Shown: piece after piece, positions 9,531 to 18,767 of the stretch | Layout of the letters: each line of letters starts with the position of its first letter | Numbering within the stretch: the stretch's first letter is position 1 | Source: Nitrosomonas sp. | GTDB lineage: Bacteria > Pseudomonadota > Gammaproteobacteria > Burkholderiales > Nitrosomonadaceae | Assembly: GCA_016703745.1 (NCBI GenBank) | Contig: JADJBK010000006.1 | Span: forward strand, 1,364,001-1,428,000 | DNA: 64,000 nucleotides | Direction: 5' to 3' | The notes under the pieces: model-generated | Database searches by the model: none | What the model saw: only the letters and a program-made list of their open reading frames with translations | Told to the model about the DNA's origin: nothing | Translations under genes and position numbers: made by a program

Positions 9531-9596
9531 TTTCTATATCAGCCGTAAAAAAATGAAAACCATTGAATCTCAAATCCAGATTTTCTGGGGCATCCA

Positions 9597-10736
9597 TTAG
9601 CCAGCGATTTGAATCCCGACATCCGAAAAAATAATTGCAAATATTGCATCGATGATGATGACGGAAGTAATGGAAATGACTACTGACAGGGTAGTTCCTT
9701 CACCCAGGCTTTCGGTGTTTGGTTTAATGCGTAATCCGAAATGGCAGGCAATCAGGGCAATAGTCATGCCACAGACCACGCCCTTGGCAAGCGCCAGCCA
9801 TAAATTGACAACCGGTACGGCTCCTGGCAGGTTTGTAATGGCGTAGTGATAGCTCAGTCCAATCTGTAAATCTGCCGCCATGATGCCGCCAAGCAGAGCA
9901 ATGGCGCTGGTCCATAATACAATCAATGGCATGGCAATGCCAAGGCCGATAATTTTGGGTAAAATCAGTCGCAGGCTATACGGAATACCCATTACAGTCA
10001 GCGCATCCAGCTCTTCGGTAACGCGCATCACTCCCAATTGTGCCGTCATGGCGGAACCGGAGCGGCCAGCAACCAATATTGCAGCGAGCATCGGTCCCAA
10101 TTCGCGAATGATGCTCATCCCCAGGATATCGACAATATAGATATCCGCACCAAACATGTGCAGTTGTTCAGAGGAAAGGTAGCTCAACACGATTCCAATC
10201 AGAAAACCAACGATTGCGGTAATGCCGAGTGCTTGTGCACCGGCACGATAAAGGGTCGCAGAAATTTCTCGGAAAGGAATCCTGGCAGGATGGGTCAGCA
10301 AATATAGGCAATCCAACACTACCTGACCAGAGAGGCTGATAATTCCTCGCACGTGATCCAGCACCTCAAAAATTTTTTTGCCTAATGTAGAAACTGGCAG
10401 AAAAATGGTGGCGTAGTTCTTATCCGGTACCGGTGGAATATTTTGTAACCGATTGAACATCCTGGCCTGTTCATCACGCAAATACAGCCCTTCGGGTCGT
10501 TTTCCGCCCCACGCCTGCCATAGTATGACGGCGCTCGCATAATCGAGTTGTTGGATTTCTCGTAAATCCCAGCTTAAATCAGTCCGTTCGGCATATTGCG
10601 CCAGCTCGGCAGATACCTTTGCCAGTGAACTGCCGAAGGCGGTCAGCGTAAAATTTCCGGTCAGCTTGAGACAGGTACAATCCGACGAAAGTGCAATTTG
10701 ATATCTGGTATCGCCAGTGGTTTCCCGGTTCATCAC
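9597..10736 (-). CDS. MlaE-family ABC transporter permease with N-terminal STAS-like domain
   Basis: Inner-membrane permease of lipid-trafficking ABC systems, 379 residues. Residues 1-110 form a soluble STAS/MlaB-like domain (LSSDCTCLKLTGNFTLTAFG). The remainder is the MlaE permease with several hydrophobic helices and the motifs GAQALGITAIVGFLIGIVLS, SIIRELGPMLAAILVAGRSGSAMTAQLGVMRVTEELDALTVMGI and GMTIALIACHFGLRIKPNTESLGEGTT. A fused STAS-MlaE form is common in betaproteobacteria. The ATPase and MCE-domain subunits are not adjacent, so they must lie elsewhere. Phospholipid transport with the MlaA encoded at 1781-2554 is possible but unproven. Confidence 0.87.
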   Translation of the reverse strand: MMNRETTGDTRYQIALSSDCTCLKLTGNFTLTAFGSSLAKVSAELAQYAERTDLSWDLREIQQLDYASAVILWQAWGGKRPEGLYLRDEQARMFNRLQNIPPVPDKNYATIFLPVSTLGKKIFEVLDHVRGIISLSGQVVLDCLYLLTHPARIPFREISATLYRAGAQALGITAIVGFLIGIVLSYLSSEQLHMFGADIYIVDILGMSIIRELGPMLAAILVAGRSGSAMTAQLGVMRVTEELDALTVMGIPYSLRLILPKIIGLGIAMPLIVLWTSAIALLGGIMAADLQIGLSYHYAITNLPGAVPVVNLWLALAKGVVCGMTIALIACHFGLRIKPNTESLGEGTTLSVVISITSVIIIDAIFAIIFSDVGIQIAG

Positions 10737-10803
10737 AACTTTAAGAGGTGTTTCAATGGCATCAGAAACTTGTCTTGGTGCGCGCGTAATTTGTGCGTCA
10801 TTC

Positions 10804-11595
10804 TTATTTCTTCACCGATCTGCGATGTGACCAAAACAGCAGCATCACACCAACTGCTGCCATTGGCAGCGACAGCCATTGCCCCATACTGAGACCCCAT
10901 GTCATCAGACCGAGAAAACCATCATCCGGCTCGCGAAAAAGCTCAACGAATGAGCGAAACAGACCATAACCAATCATGAACACACCGAGAACAGCACCCG
11001 GTGGTCGGGATTTTGCAGAATACACCCAGACGATGATGAAAAGCAGCACACCTTCTAACGCAAATTCGTATAGCTGCGAAGGATGCCGTGGCAGATTGTC
11101 AACATACGGAAAAACCATTCCCCATGGCATATCGGCTGGACGTCCCCATAATTCGCCATTAATAAAATTACCGATGCGCCCCATTCCCAGCCCTGGCGGG
11201 ATGAGTGGCGTAATGAAATCTGTAACCTTAAGCCATGAAAGATGATACTTCCTGGCCAGTAGAATCATGGCGATCCCCACACCAAGGAAACCGCCATGGA
11301 ACGACATACCCCCCTGCCAGATAGCCATAATTTCCAGTGGATGTTGAAAGTAGTAGTCAGGTTCATAAAATAGCACCTGCCCAAGCCGCCCACCCAACAC
11401 AACACCGAGCACGCCAAAGAAAAGCACATCATCAAGCATTTCCCGCGTAAAGCCGGCTTCTGGTTTTTGTTTGATGCGATAACGCCCCAGAATCACGAAG
11501 AACAGAAATCCCAGTAAATACATCAGTCCATACCAGTGTATTTTCAGAGGGCCAATAGCCAGCGCAACTGGGTCGAATTGTGGGTGAATGAGCAT
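10804..11595 (-). CDS. lgt: Prolipoprotein diacylglyceryl transferase Lgt
   Basis: Inner-membrane enzyme that transfers diacylglycerol from phosphatidylglycerol to the lipobox cysteine of prolipoproteins. I take the ATG at 11595 (MLIHPQFDPVALAIGPLKIHWYG), which gives 263 residues and the canonical N-terminus; an upstream in-frame start would add 15 unlikely residues. Landmarks include HGGFLGV and the Lgt signature GRIGNFINGELWGRP, plus multiple membrane helices. In this window it would act on MlaA and FlgH, both of which carry lipoboxes. It is transcribed in the same direction as the MlaE-type gene and is divergent from ilvD. Confidence 0.95.
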   Translation of the reverse strand: MLIHPQFDPVALAIGPLKIHWYGLMYLLGFLFFVILGRYRIKQKPEAGFTREMLDDVLFFGVLGVVLGGRLGQVLFYEPDYYFQHPLEIMAIWQGGMSFHGGFLGVGIAMILLARKYHLSWLKVTDFITPLIPPGLGMGRIGNFINGELWGRPADMPWGMVFPYVDNLPRHPSQLYEFALEGVLLFIIVWVYSAKSRPPGAVLGVFMIGYGLFRSFVELFREPDDGFLGLMTWGLSMGQWLSLPMAAVGVMLLFWSHRRSVKK

Positions 11596-11688
11596 GCGGT
11601 TGAGGGTTAGATTTACGGTAAAATGGCCATTATACGGCAATACCCGCCTAGCTTAAATTGAGTAACCATTACACTTCAAGGATAAAAA

Positions 11689-13362
11689 ATGCCAGATAAT
11701 CGACGCAGCCAGAACATTACTCAGGGCGCCAAGCGCACACCCAATCGCGCTATGTTGCGTGCAGTGGGTTTCGGTGACGGAGATTTTGATAAACCAATCG
11801 TGGGTATCGCCAATAGCTACTCAACCATCACCCCCTGCAATCTGGGATTGAACGAACTCGCCCAATGCGCGGAACACGCCATCAAAACGGCAGGTGGGAT
11901 GCCACAGATGTTCGGCACCATCACGGTATCCGATGGTATTTCAATGGGTACCGAAGGCATGAAATATTCACTGGTCTCGCGGGAAGTGATCGCCGATTCG
12001 ATCGAAACCTGTGTGCAGGCGGAAAGCATGGATGGCATTCTGGCAGTAGGTGGCTGTGATAAAAACATGCCTGGCGCGATGATTGCCCTTGCCAGAATGA
12101 ATGTACCCGCGATTTTTGTCTATGGCGGCACCATCAAACCCGGACATTATCGTGGCCAGGATCTGACGATTGTCAGCGCGTTTGAAGCGGTCGGCCAATA
12201 TTCAGCCCACAAAATTGATGAGGCCGAGTTGCTGGCGGTGGAACGCCACGCCTGCCCCGGTGCGGGTTCCTGTGGTGGAATGTTCACTGCCAACACCATG
12301 TCATCCGCCATTGAGGCAATGGGCATGAGTCTGCCACACTCTTCCACGATGGCAGCAGAAGATGAGGAAAAACGGCTGAGTGCGGTGCGTTCAGCCGAGG
12401 TACTGGTGGAAGCAATCAAGAAGCAGATTCTCCCACGGGATCTCATCACGCGAAAATCCCTGGAAAATGCAGTAACAGTCGTCATGGCCGTAGGAGGATC
12501 GACCAACGCCGTCCTGCATTTGTTGGCCATCGCGCATGCTGCCGAAGTTACATTCAGTATCGATGATTTCGAAGAAATTCGTGCGCGGGTACCCGTACTG
12601 TGTAACCTGAAACCTTCCGGAAGTTACGTGACGACCGACCTGCATCATGCGGGCGGTATTCCGCAAGTGATGAAAATACTGCTTGAACACGACCTGCTGC
12701 ATGGTGACTGCTTGACCATCAGCGGCCAAACAGTAGCCGAAGTATTGCGGGATATCCCTGCCCAGCCGCGCCGGGACCAGGATGTGATTCGCCAGTGGGA
12801 AAACCCGGTTTATGCACAGGGACATTTGGCAATTCTCAAGGGTAATCTGTCACCGGAAGGTGCCGTAGCCAAGATTTCTGGCGTCAAAAATCCGGTTATC
12901 ACTGGCCCGGCACGTGTGTTTGATTCTGAAGAAGCCTGTATGGAAGCGATTCTGACGCGCAAAATCCAGGCAGGTGATGTTGTTGTCATTCGCTATGAAG
13001 GGCCAAAAGGCGGGCCTGGTATGCGTGAAATGCTTTCACCGACCTCAGCGTTGATCGGAGAAGGACTGGGTGATTCAGTCGGACTGATAACCGATGGTCG
13101 TTTTTCCGGCGGCACCTATGGCATGGTCGTCGGTCACGTTGCACCAGAAGCATTTGCAGGTGGAGTGATTGCGCTGGTGGAAGAAGGAGACTCCATTACC
13201 ATCGATGCGCATCGCCGCCTGCTGCAACTCAATATTGAGGATTCCGAATTGGTGAGACGTCGCACCGCCTGGCAGCCGCCTGCGCCACGTTACACCCGTG
13301 GTGTGCTTGCGAAATATGCCAAACTGGTTTCGACCGCGAGCCGTGGCGCAGTAACGGACTGA
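11689..13362 (+). CDS. ilvD: Dihydroxy-acid dehydratase IlvD
   Basis: Iron-sulfur dehydratase of isoleucine/valine synthesis, converting 2,3-dihydroxy-3-methyl acids to 2-keto acids. The 557-residue protein carries the cluster- and metal-binding motifs GGCDKNMPG and CPGAGSCGGMFTANTM. Further landmarks are the GGSTNAVLHLLAIAHAA segment and the C-terminal GRFSGGTYGMVVGHVAPEA with the catalytic serine region. The length is typical of the betaproteobacterial form. AAGGA occurs 7 bases before the ATG. It lies 19 bases upstream of the DUF255 gene. Confidence 0.97.
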   Translation: MPDNRRSQNITQGAKRTPNRAMLRAVGFGDGDFDKPIVGIANSYSTITPCNLGLNELAQCAEHAIKTAGGMPQMFGTITVSDGISMGTEGMKYSLVSREVIADSIETCVQAESMDGILAVGGCDKNMPGAMIALARMNVPAIFVYGGTIKPGHYRGQDLTIVSAFEAVGQYSAHKIDEAELLAVERHACPGAGSCGGMFTANTMSSAIEAMGMSLPHSSTMAAEDEEKRLSAVRSAEVLVEAIKKQILPRDLITRKSLENAVTVVMAVGGSTNAVLHLLAIAHAAEVTFSIDDFEEIRARVPVLCNLKPSGSYVTTDLHHAGGIPQVMKILLEHDLLHGDCLTISGQTVAEVLRDIPAQPRRDQDVIRQWENPVYAQGHLAILKGNLSPEGAVAKISGVKNPVITGPARVFDSEEACMEAILTRKIQAGDVVVIRYEGPKGGPGMREMLSPTSALIGEGLGDSVGLITDGRFSGGTYGMVVGHVAPEAFAGGVIALVEEGDSITIDAHRRLLQLNIEDSELVRRRTAWQPPAPRYTRGVLAKYAKLVSTASRGAVTD

Positions 13363-13381
13363 CAACCGGATAACATACCAC

Positions 13382-15469
13382 GTGACTAACCACCTCGCCG
13401 GGGAAACCAGTCCCTACCTGCTGCAGCACGCTGACAACCCGGTGGAATGGCACCCCTGGGGGGAAGCTGCCCTGCAACGGGCGCGTGCCGAAAACAAACC
13501 GATTCTGCTCTCGATCGGGTATTCGGCATGCCACTGGTGCCATGTCATGGCGCATGAGTCTTTTGAGGAGGCGCAAGTAGCCGCGATTATGAATGCCCAC
13601 TTTATCAATATTAAGGTGGATCGCGAGGAACGGCCTGATCTCGACCAGATTTACCAGGAGGCGCATTACATGCTTAACCACCGCTCCGGTGGATGGCCAT
13701 TGACGATGTTTCTTACCCCTGATCAGATTCCGTTTTTTGCAGGCACTTATTTTCCCCGAACCGCACGCCATGGCATGCACGGCTTTGTCGATCTGCTACC
13801 GAGAGTAGCCGAGTTTTTTCACACGCGACAGGCAGATATCGCGCAGCAAAACCATACCTTGCTGAAATTACTGACCCAGACTTTACCTGCTCAGGATACT
13901 TCGTTTCCTGACGCTGCTTTTTTCCACTCTCACCAGCCGATCGAGGATGCATGGATACGCCTGCGCCAGCTGCATGACAGTACTTTTGGTGGATTTGGTG
14001 ACGCCCCCAAATTTCTGCACCCGGCTGAACTGGCATTTTGTCTGAAGCGTTTTGTTATCGATGGCAATAGCGATGCCTTGCAACTCGTCACCCACACACT
14101 TGAAAAAATGGCTACTGGCGGGCTTTACGATCAACTTGGTGGTGGATTCTGCCGCTACAGCACCGATCGTTACTGGCGCATTCCGCATTTCGAGAAGATG
14201 CTCTATGACAACGCGCTCTTGCTGCCGCTTTATGCCGATGCCTGGTTATTGACCCAAAATCCCCTGTTCCAGCAAGTGGTGGAGGAAACCATTGCCTGGG
14301 CTGTCCGGGAAATGTGGGTTTCTCGGGATGATCAAGATTCAGCGGCATTTTGTTCGTCGCTCGATGCGGATTCAGAAGGGCACGAAGGCAAATTCTATGT
14401 CTGGACACGGGAAGCCATTCAGGCCATTCTGACTCCAGAGGAATATACCGTCACGGCTGCTTACTATGGCCTGGATCGCCCACCCAATTTCGAACATACA
14501 TTCTGGCATCTGGAAGTCGTTCAATCGATTGCGGCAATTGCCAGTCAGCATCAGCTAAGCGAGCTGTTTCTGCGGCAACAGGTTGAATCTGCCCGCGAGA
14601 AGCTGTTACTGGCACGTGCACAGCGCGTTCGGCCTGACCGGGATGACAAGATTCTCACCAGTTGGAACGCGCTCATGATTAAGGGACTGGCGCGGGCCGG
14701 ACAGGTATTTCAGCGTTTAGACTGGGTCACTCTGGCGGAACAGACTGTGGATTTTATCCATCAACGGCTATGGAGGGACGGTCGATTACTTGCGACCATC
14801 AAGAATGACAAGGCGCATTTGAATGCCTATCTGGATGATTATGCTTTTTTACTGGACGGATTGCTCAGTCTGATGCAAATCAATTTTCGCCAGAGTGACC
14901 TTGATTTTGCGACGATACTGGCAGAAATGCTGCTCGATCAGTTCGAAGATCCGGCAGTTGGTGGTTTTTTCTTTACCAGTCATGATCATGAAAAACTGAT
15001 TCATCGCAGCAAAACAGGGCACGATAACGCCATTCCTGCCGGCAACGGAATGGCTACCATTGCGCTGCAGCGGCTGGGTTATCTTCTTGGTGAGCCGCGT
15101 TATCTGCAGGCTGCAGAGCGCGCCCTGCAGCTATTCTCGGGTGGAATGGCGCAACAGCCGGGCACCCATTGCAGCCTGGTGATCGCACTCGAAGAATTCT
15201 TGACTCCACCGAGAATTGTGATTTTACGAGGCGCGCAAACAGCACTGTCAACCTGGCGGTCAACGTTACAGCCTCACACTTTGCGTGCTGTGATAGTTAC
15301 CCTGTCAGCAGAATTGACTAATCTACCGGATAACATCAACAAACCCTTGCCAGTCGATGGCAAGGTTGGTGCCTGGGTATGCGAGGGTAGACGATGCCTG
15401 CCGGAAATACAGCAACTGGAAAATTTGCTTGCCGTGATGTCATCTTCCAACAAACCAGACCAGACCTGA
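13382..15469 (+). CDS. Thioredoxin-domain protein of the DUF255/SPATA20 (YyaL) family
   Basis: A 695-residue cytoplasmic protein that starts with GTG at 13382. It has an N-terminal thioredoxin-like domain with a redox-type CHWC motif (Cys50, Cys53) in GYSACHWCHVMAHESFE, then VDREERPDLDQIY. An (alpha/alpha)6-barrel region resembling AGE/glucosidase folds follows, with GGLYDQLGGGFCRYSTDRYW and PRFEKMLYDN-like HFEKMLYDNALL. The family is widespread but its reaction is not established; redox or sugar-related roles are proposed. It follows ilvD closely and is likely cotranscribed. Confidence 0.85.
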   Translation: MTNHLAGETSPYLLQHADNPVEWHPWGEAALQRARAENKPILLSIGYSACHWCHVMAHESFEEAQVAAIMNAHFINIKVDREERPDLDQIYQEAHYMLNHRSGGWPLTMFLTPDQIPFFAGTYFPRTARHGMHGFVDLLPRVAEFFHTRQADIAQQNHTLLKLLTQTLPAQDTSFPDAAFFHSHQPIEDAWIRLRQLHDSTFGGFGDAPKFLHPAELAFCLKRFVIDGNSDALQLVTHTLEKMATGGLYDQLGGGFCRYSTDRYWRIPHFEKMLYDNALLLPLYADAWLLTQNPLFQQVVEETIAWAVREMWVSRDDQDSAAFCSSLDADSEGHEGKFYVWTREAIQAILTPEEYTVTAAYYGLDRPPNFEHTFWHLEVVQSIAAIASQHQLSELFLRQQVESAREKLLLARAQRVRPDRDDKILTSWNALMIKGLARAGQVFQRLDWVTLAEQTVDFIHQRLWRDGRLLATIKNDKAHLNAYLDDYAFLLDGLLSLMQINFRQSDLDFATILAEMLLDQFEDPAVGGFFFTSHDHEKLIHRSKTGHDNAIPAGNGMATIALQRLGYLLGEPRYLQAAERALQLFSGGMAQQPGTHCSLVIALEEFLTPPRIVILRGAQTALSTWRSTLQPHTLRAVIVTLSAELTNLPDNINKPLPVDGKVGAWVCEGRRCLPEIQQLENLLAVMSSSNKPDQT

Positions 15470-15506
15470 CTAAAATCTCTGCCTGCTTTGTGTGAAGAGT
15501 CAAACC

Positions 15507-16730
15507 TCATTCATGACGGAGGGCTTCAACTGGTTTGAGTGATGAGGCTTTTCTGGCCGGATAAATACCAAAGAAAATACCGATGATGGATGCAAAAGAA
15601 ACTGCGAGACTGATCATGCCCAGGGTGATCACAATCTGAATGTCAGCCATCTCGCTCACGAGCCAGGCGCCGCCCATACCCAGCAAAATACCGATCAACG
15701 CGCCGAGAATACAGATCATCAACGCCTCCAGAAGAAACTGTGTCAGGATCACACGACGGTTGGCGCCGATTGCCATGCGTATGCCGATTTCACGGGTGCG
15801 TTCGGTTACTGATACCAGCATAATATTCATAATACCGATACCTCCAACCAGCAATGAAATGGATGCAATTGCCCCCAGCATCCACGACATGATTTTTGCT
15901 GCGCTGCTAGCAACGGATGCAAGCGCCGTCAGATTGTTGACGGTAAAATCATTCTCTATGCCGTCAAGCAGGCGGTGGCGCTGGCGTAGCAATTCGGTGA
16001 TCTCCTGTTGCGCGGCTTCCATGCTGTCAGCTGAGGTAGCTTGCACTAGCATGAAGTTGACCACACCCGGAAATTGATTGCCGAGAATCTGCCGTTGCGC
16101 AGTTGTCAGGGGAACGAATACCCGGTCGTCCTGATCCCGGCCATCGAGCGCCTGACCTTTGGCGGCAAGCACTCCTGTTATGGTAAAAGGCCGGTCAGCG
16201 ATACGAATAGTTTCGCCCACCGGATCATCATCACCAAACAGGTTTTTTGCCGAGACAGCTCCCAGAACAGCTACGCGCGCCCCAGCACGCAGATCGCTTT
16301 CGGTAAAGATTTCGCCGGCCTGCATTTGCCAGTTGCTGACTGAAAAGTAATCTGGTGTGATGCCATTGAGAAAGGTGCTCCAATTATTCGCGCCGTAATT
16401 AAGCTGAGCGGTTCCCGTGACAACTGGCGCACTGGCGGTAACTGTCGATAATTCTGCAATTGCCTGTGCATCCTGAATAGTAAGGGTTTTGACGCTGCCA
16501 CCACCAAAGCGTAATCCACCTGCGGATGTAGCTCCGGGTGTGACAATCAGCAAATGACTACCCATCGAGGCAATCGCATCATTGATTTTGGTTTGCGCGC
16601 CCTGACCAATTGACAGCATCAATACCACGGCGGCAACACCAATAATCATCCCAAGCATGGTCAGTGAAGTACGCAGGCGGTTGGCTTGCAGCGCACGTAC
16701 TGCTTCACTAAAAATGGTTAACAGATTCAT
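15507..16730 (-). CDS. MacB-type ABC transporter permease (FtsX family)
   Basis: Permease half of a MacB-like mechanotransmission exporter, 407 residues. A helix at about 20-42 (SLTMLGMIIGVAAVVLMLSI) is followed by a large periplasmic MacB_PCD domain. Three C-terminal helices form the FtsX domain, with the motif GIMNIMLVSVTERTREIGIRMAIGA. In E. coli MacB the ATPase and permease are one protein; here they are two genes overlapping by 4 bases (ATGA), with the ATPase first. It is the last gene of a macA-ATPase-permease operon on the minus strand. The substrate is unknown. Confidence 0.9.
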   Translation of the reverse strand: MNLLTIFSEAVRALQANRLRTSLTMLGMIIGVAAVVLMLSIGQGAQTKINDAIASMGSHLLIVTPGATSAGGLRFGGGSVKTLTIQDAQAIAELSTVTASAPVVTGTAQLNYGANNWSTFLNGITPDYFSVSNWQMQAGEIFTESDLRAGARVAVLGAVSAKNLFGDDDPVGETIRIADRPFTITGVLAAKGQALDGRDQDDRVFVPLTTAQRQILGNQFPGVVNFMLVQATSADSMEAAQQEITELLRQRHRLLDGIENDFTVNNLTALASVASSAAKIMSWMLGAIASISLLVGGIGIMNIMLVSVTERTREIGIRMAIGANRRVILTQFLLEALMICILGALIGILLGMGGAWLVSEMADIQIVITLGMISLAVSFASIIGIFFGIYPARKASSLKPVEALRHE

Positions 16731-17509
16731 TGTCTGGCGAGCATCGCGGGGTTCTTCAAATGATGGGTTGCAGTATCTTCAATAATGCGTCCATCTTTCA
16801 GACGGATCAAACGACCGGCGCAGGCGGCAATATCATCTTCATGCGTTACGATCACAATGGTGATGCCATTTTCACGATTGAGTCGATCAAATAGCTGCAT
16901 GATTTCGTGGCTGGTTTGCGTATCCAGATTGCCGGTGGGCTCATCTGCCAGAATAAGTTGTGGCTGGTTAACCAGTGCACGGCTGATCGCGACCCGTTGT
17001 TGCTGCCCCCCGGAGAGCTGGTTGGGATGATGCATGGCAAAACCACCCAGCCCAGTCTGCTCCAAAAGCGACATGGCACGTTGACGAGCCTGCTTGCGAC
17101 CCACTCCGGCATACAGTAGAGGAGCCGCTACATTATCGAGCGCCGTCATGCGTCTGAGCAGATTGAACCCCTGAAAAACGAATCCGATCTGACGATTGCG
17201 TACATTTGCCAGTTCGTCATTGGTCAGAGTGGCAACGTCTTGCTGGCCCAGCCAGAAATGTCCACTCGATGGTGAATCCAGACAGCCGAGCACATTCATC
17301 AAGGTAGATTTACCGGAGCCGGAGTGCCCCATGATGGCGACAAATTCACCCGATGCAATACTGAAATTGATGTCGATCAGTACTCTGAGTTCGGCAGGCT
17401 GCTCGTTCGCGCTATCCAGATAATAGCTTTTACAAAGATTCTCAACCAGAACGACGGTTGCAAGCTCAGGGGTTTCAACCTGATCAGATAAGCTGGTTAA
17501 CGTATTCAT
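16727..17509 (-). CDS. MacB-type ABC transporter ATPase
   Basis: LolD/MacB-class ATPase of 260 residues. The Walker A motif GHSGSGKST is at 61-69, the Q-loop lies near FVFQGFNLL, the ABC signature is LSGGQQQRVAISRAL, Walker B is LILADEPTGNLD and the switch histidine is in VIVTHEDD. It powers the adjacent FtsX-type permease. Its start abuts the stop of the adaptor gene and its 3' end overlaps the permease start by 4 bases, so translation is probably coupled. Confidence 0.93.
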   Translation of the reverse strand: MNTLTSLSDQVETPELATVVLVENLCKSYYLDSANEQPAELRVLIDINFSIASGEFVAIMGHSGSGKSTLMNVLGCLDSPSSGHFWLGQQDVATLTNDELANVRNRQIGFVFQGFNLLRRMTALDNVAAPLLYAGVGRKQARQRAMSLLEQTGLGGFAMHHPNQLSGGQQQRVAISRALVNQPQLILADEPTGNLDTQTSHEIMQLFDRLNRENGITIVIVTHEDDIAACAGRLIRLKDGRIIEDTATHHLKNPAMLARQ

Positions 17510-18642
17510 CAGAACATCCGAAACCGGATATTGCTCGCTGGCTTGTCATTCTTTTGCCTGGCAGAGATCGCTTCAATGACCAGCAAGTCATTTTCTGCCA
17601 GTTCACCCGAAAGCACTTCGGTAAGCTTGCCATCCGTTATACCTGTCCGAATCTGAATGGGAGCAGGCAGATTGTTGTCCAACCGGTAAACCAGTCGGTA
17701 GCCAGGTTGTAGGCTTATACTCCCACCCATTTTGTCCTGAGCAGGTTTGTAGCGAAGTGCCGCGTTAGGAATGCGGAGTACTTCCGGTTTTTCAGCCACG
17801 ATAAAACGCACGTTGGCGGTCATCCCAGGCAATAGACTGCCGTCTTCATTAAACACGGTTGCGACTACGTTATAAGTCACTACATTTTCCTGAATAGTGG
17901 GATTTAAACGGATTTGCTTGACGACGGCAGAAAATTTGTGTTCTGGAAAGGCATCTACACTAAAGGCAATAGGTTGTTCTATATGGATCTGTCCAATATC
18001 AGCTTCAGCAACACTGATGTTGATCTGCATCTGCCGCAGATCCCGTGCAATCTGAAACAGTGTGGGTGTCTGGAAATTGGCGGCTACGGTTTGTCCAACA
18101 TTGACATCACGCGCCACCACCACACCGGAAATCGGTGAGCGGATGACGCTGTAGTTAAGATTGGCGCGATCCCGCATAACTTGCGCCTGATTGACCTCAA
18201 CCTGTGCACGGGCAGCCCTGAGCTGCTGCTCGGCTTCATCCAGGGCTTCACCGGAAATAAATCCTTTCTTGACCAGTTGACGACTACGCGACAGCTTATT
18301 GATAGCAAGGGACAGATTGGTCTGCGCACTTTTTAGATTGGCGGCGGATTGCTGCAACTGGGCATTGAGCAATGCCGGATCAAGTTCCGCCAGTATCTGG
18401 CCTGTTTTTACCTGATCATTAAAGTCAGCGTAAATCCGGGTAACCGTACCGGAAATTTGGGTACCAACCTCGACCAGCTCCAGCGGGGTAAGCGTACCAT
18501 TGGCGGAAATTGTGCGTACCAGTTTGCCACGATCAACCTGCCCGGATTTATACTGAACAGGATCGGTATCATTACTGAAGAAAGCATAGCCATAAAAAAC
18601 GGCTACCAGCAAGACAATGATAACTATAATTTTTTTTAACAT
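17509..18642 (-). CDS. MacA-like periplasmic adaptor (membrane-fusion protein)
   Basis: HlyD-family adaptor of 377 residues that would link the MacB-type exporter to an outer-membrane channel. One N-terminal membrane anchor (about residues 4-23) is followed by the barrel-sandwich half-motif GTLTPLELVEVGTQISGTV. A long coiled-coil hairpin (about 85-160) and SVIRSPISGVVVARDVNVGQTV then close the lipoyl domain, followed by beta-barrel and membrane-proximal domains. It is the first gene of the three-gene operon. No TolC-type gene is nearby, so a shared outer-membrane factor is expected. Confidence 0.9.
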   Translation of the reverse strand: MLKKIIVIIVLLVAVFYGYAFFSNDTDPVQYKSGQVDRGKLVRTISANGTLTPLELVEVGTQISGTVTRIYADFNDQVKTGQILAELDPALLNAQLQQSAANLKSAQTNLSLAINKLSRSRQLVKKGFISGEALDEAEQQLRAARAQVEVNQAQVMRDRANLNYSVIRSPISGVVVARDVNVGQTVAANFQTPTLFQIARDLRQMQINISVAEADIGQIHIEQPIAFSVDAFPEHKFSAVVKQIRLNPTIQENVVTYNVVATVFNEDGSLLPGMTANVRFIVAEKPEVLRIPNAALRYKPAQDKMGGSISLQPGYRLVYRLDNNLPAPIQIRTGITDGKLTEVLSGELAENDLLVIEAISARQKNDKPASNIRFRMF

Positions 18643-18767
18643 GTTTTGTTTTTTCTTGTGGCAAGAATAACGCCTTAGTTGGATTAATCGTTTCTGCTAA
18701 AAATCCAGCGTTTTGACAGAATCAGGTACAGCAAATGGAATATCGAAATGCAAGCGTTAAATGATGC

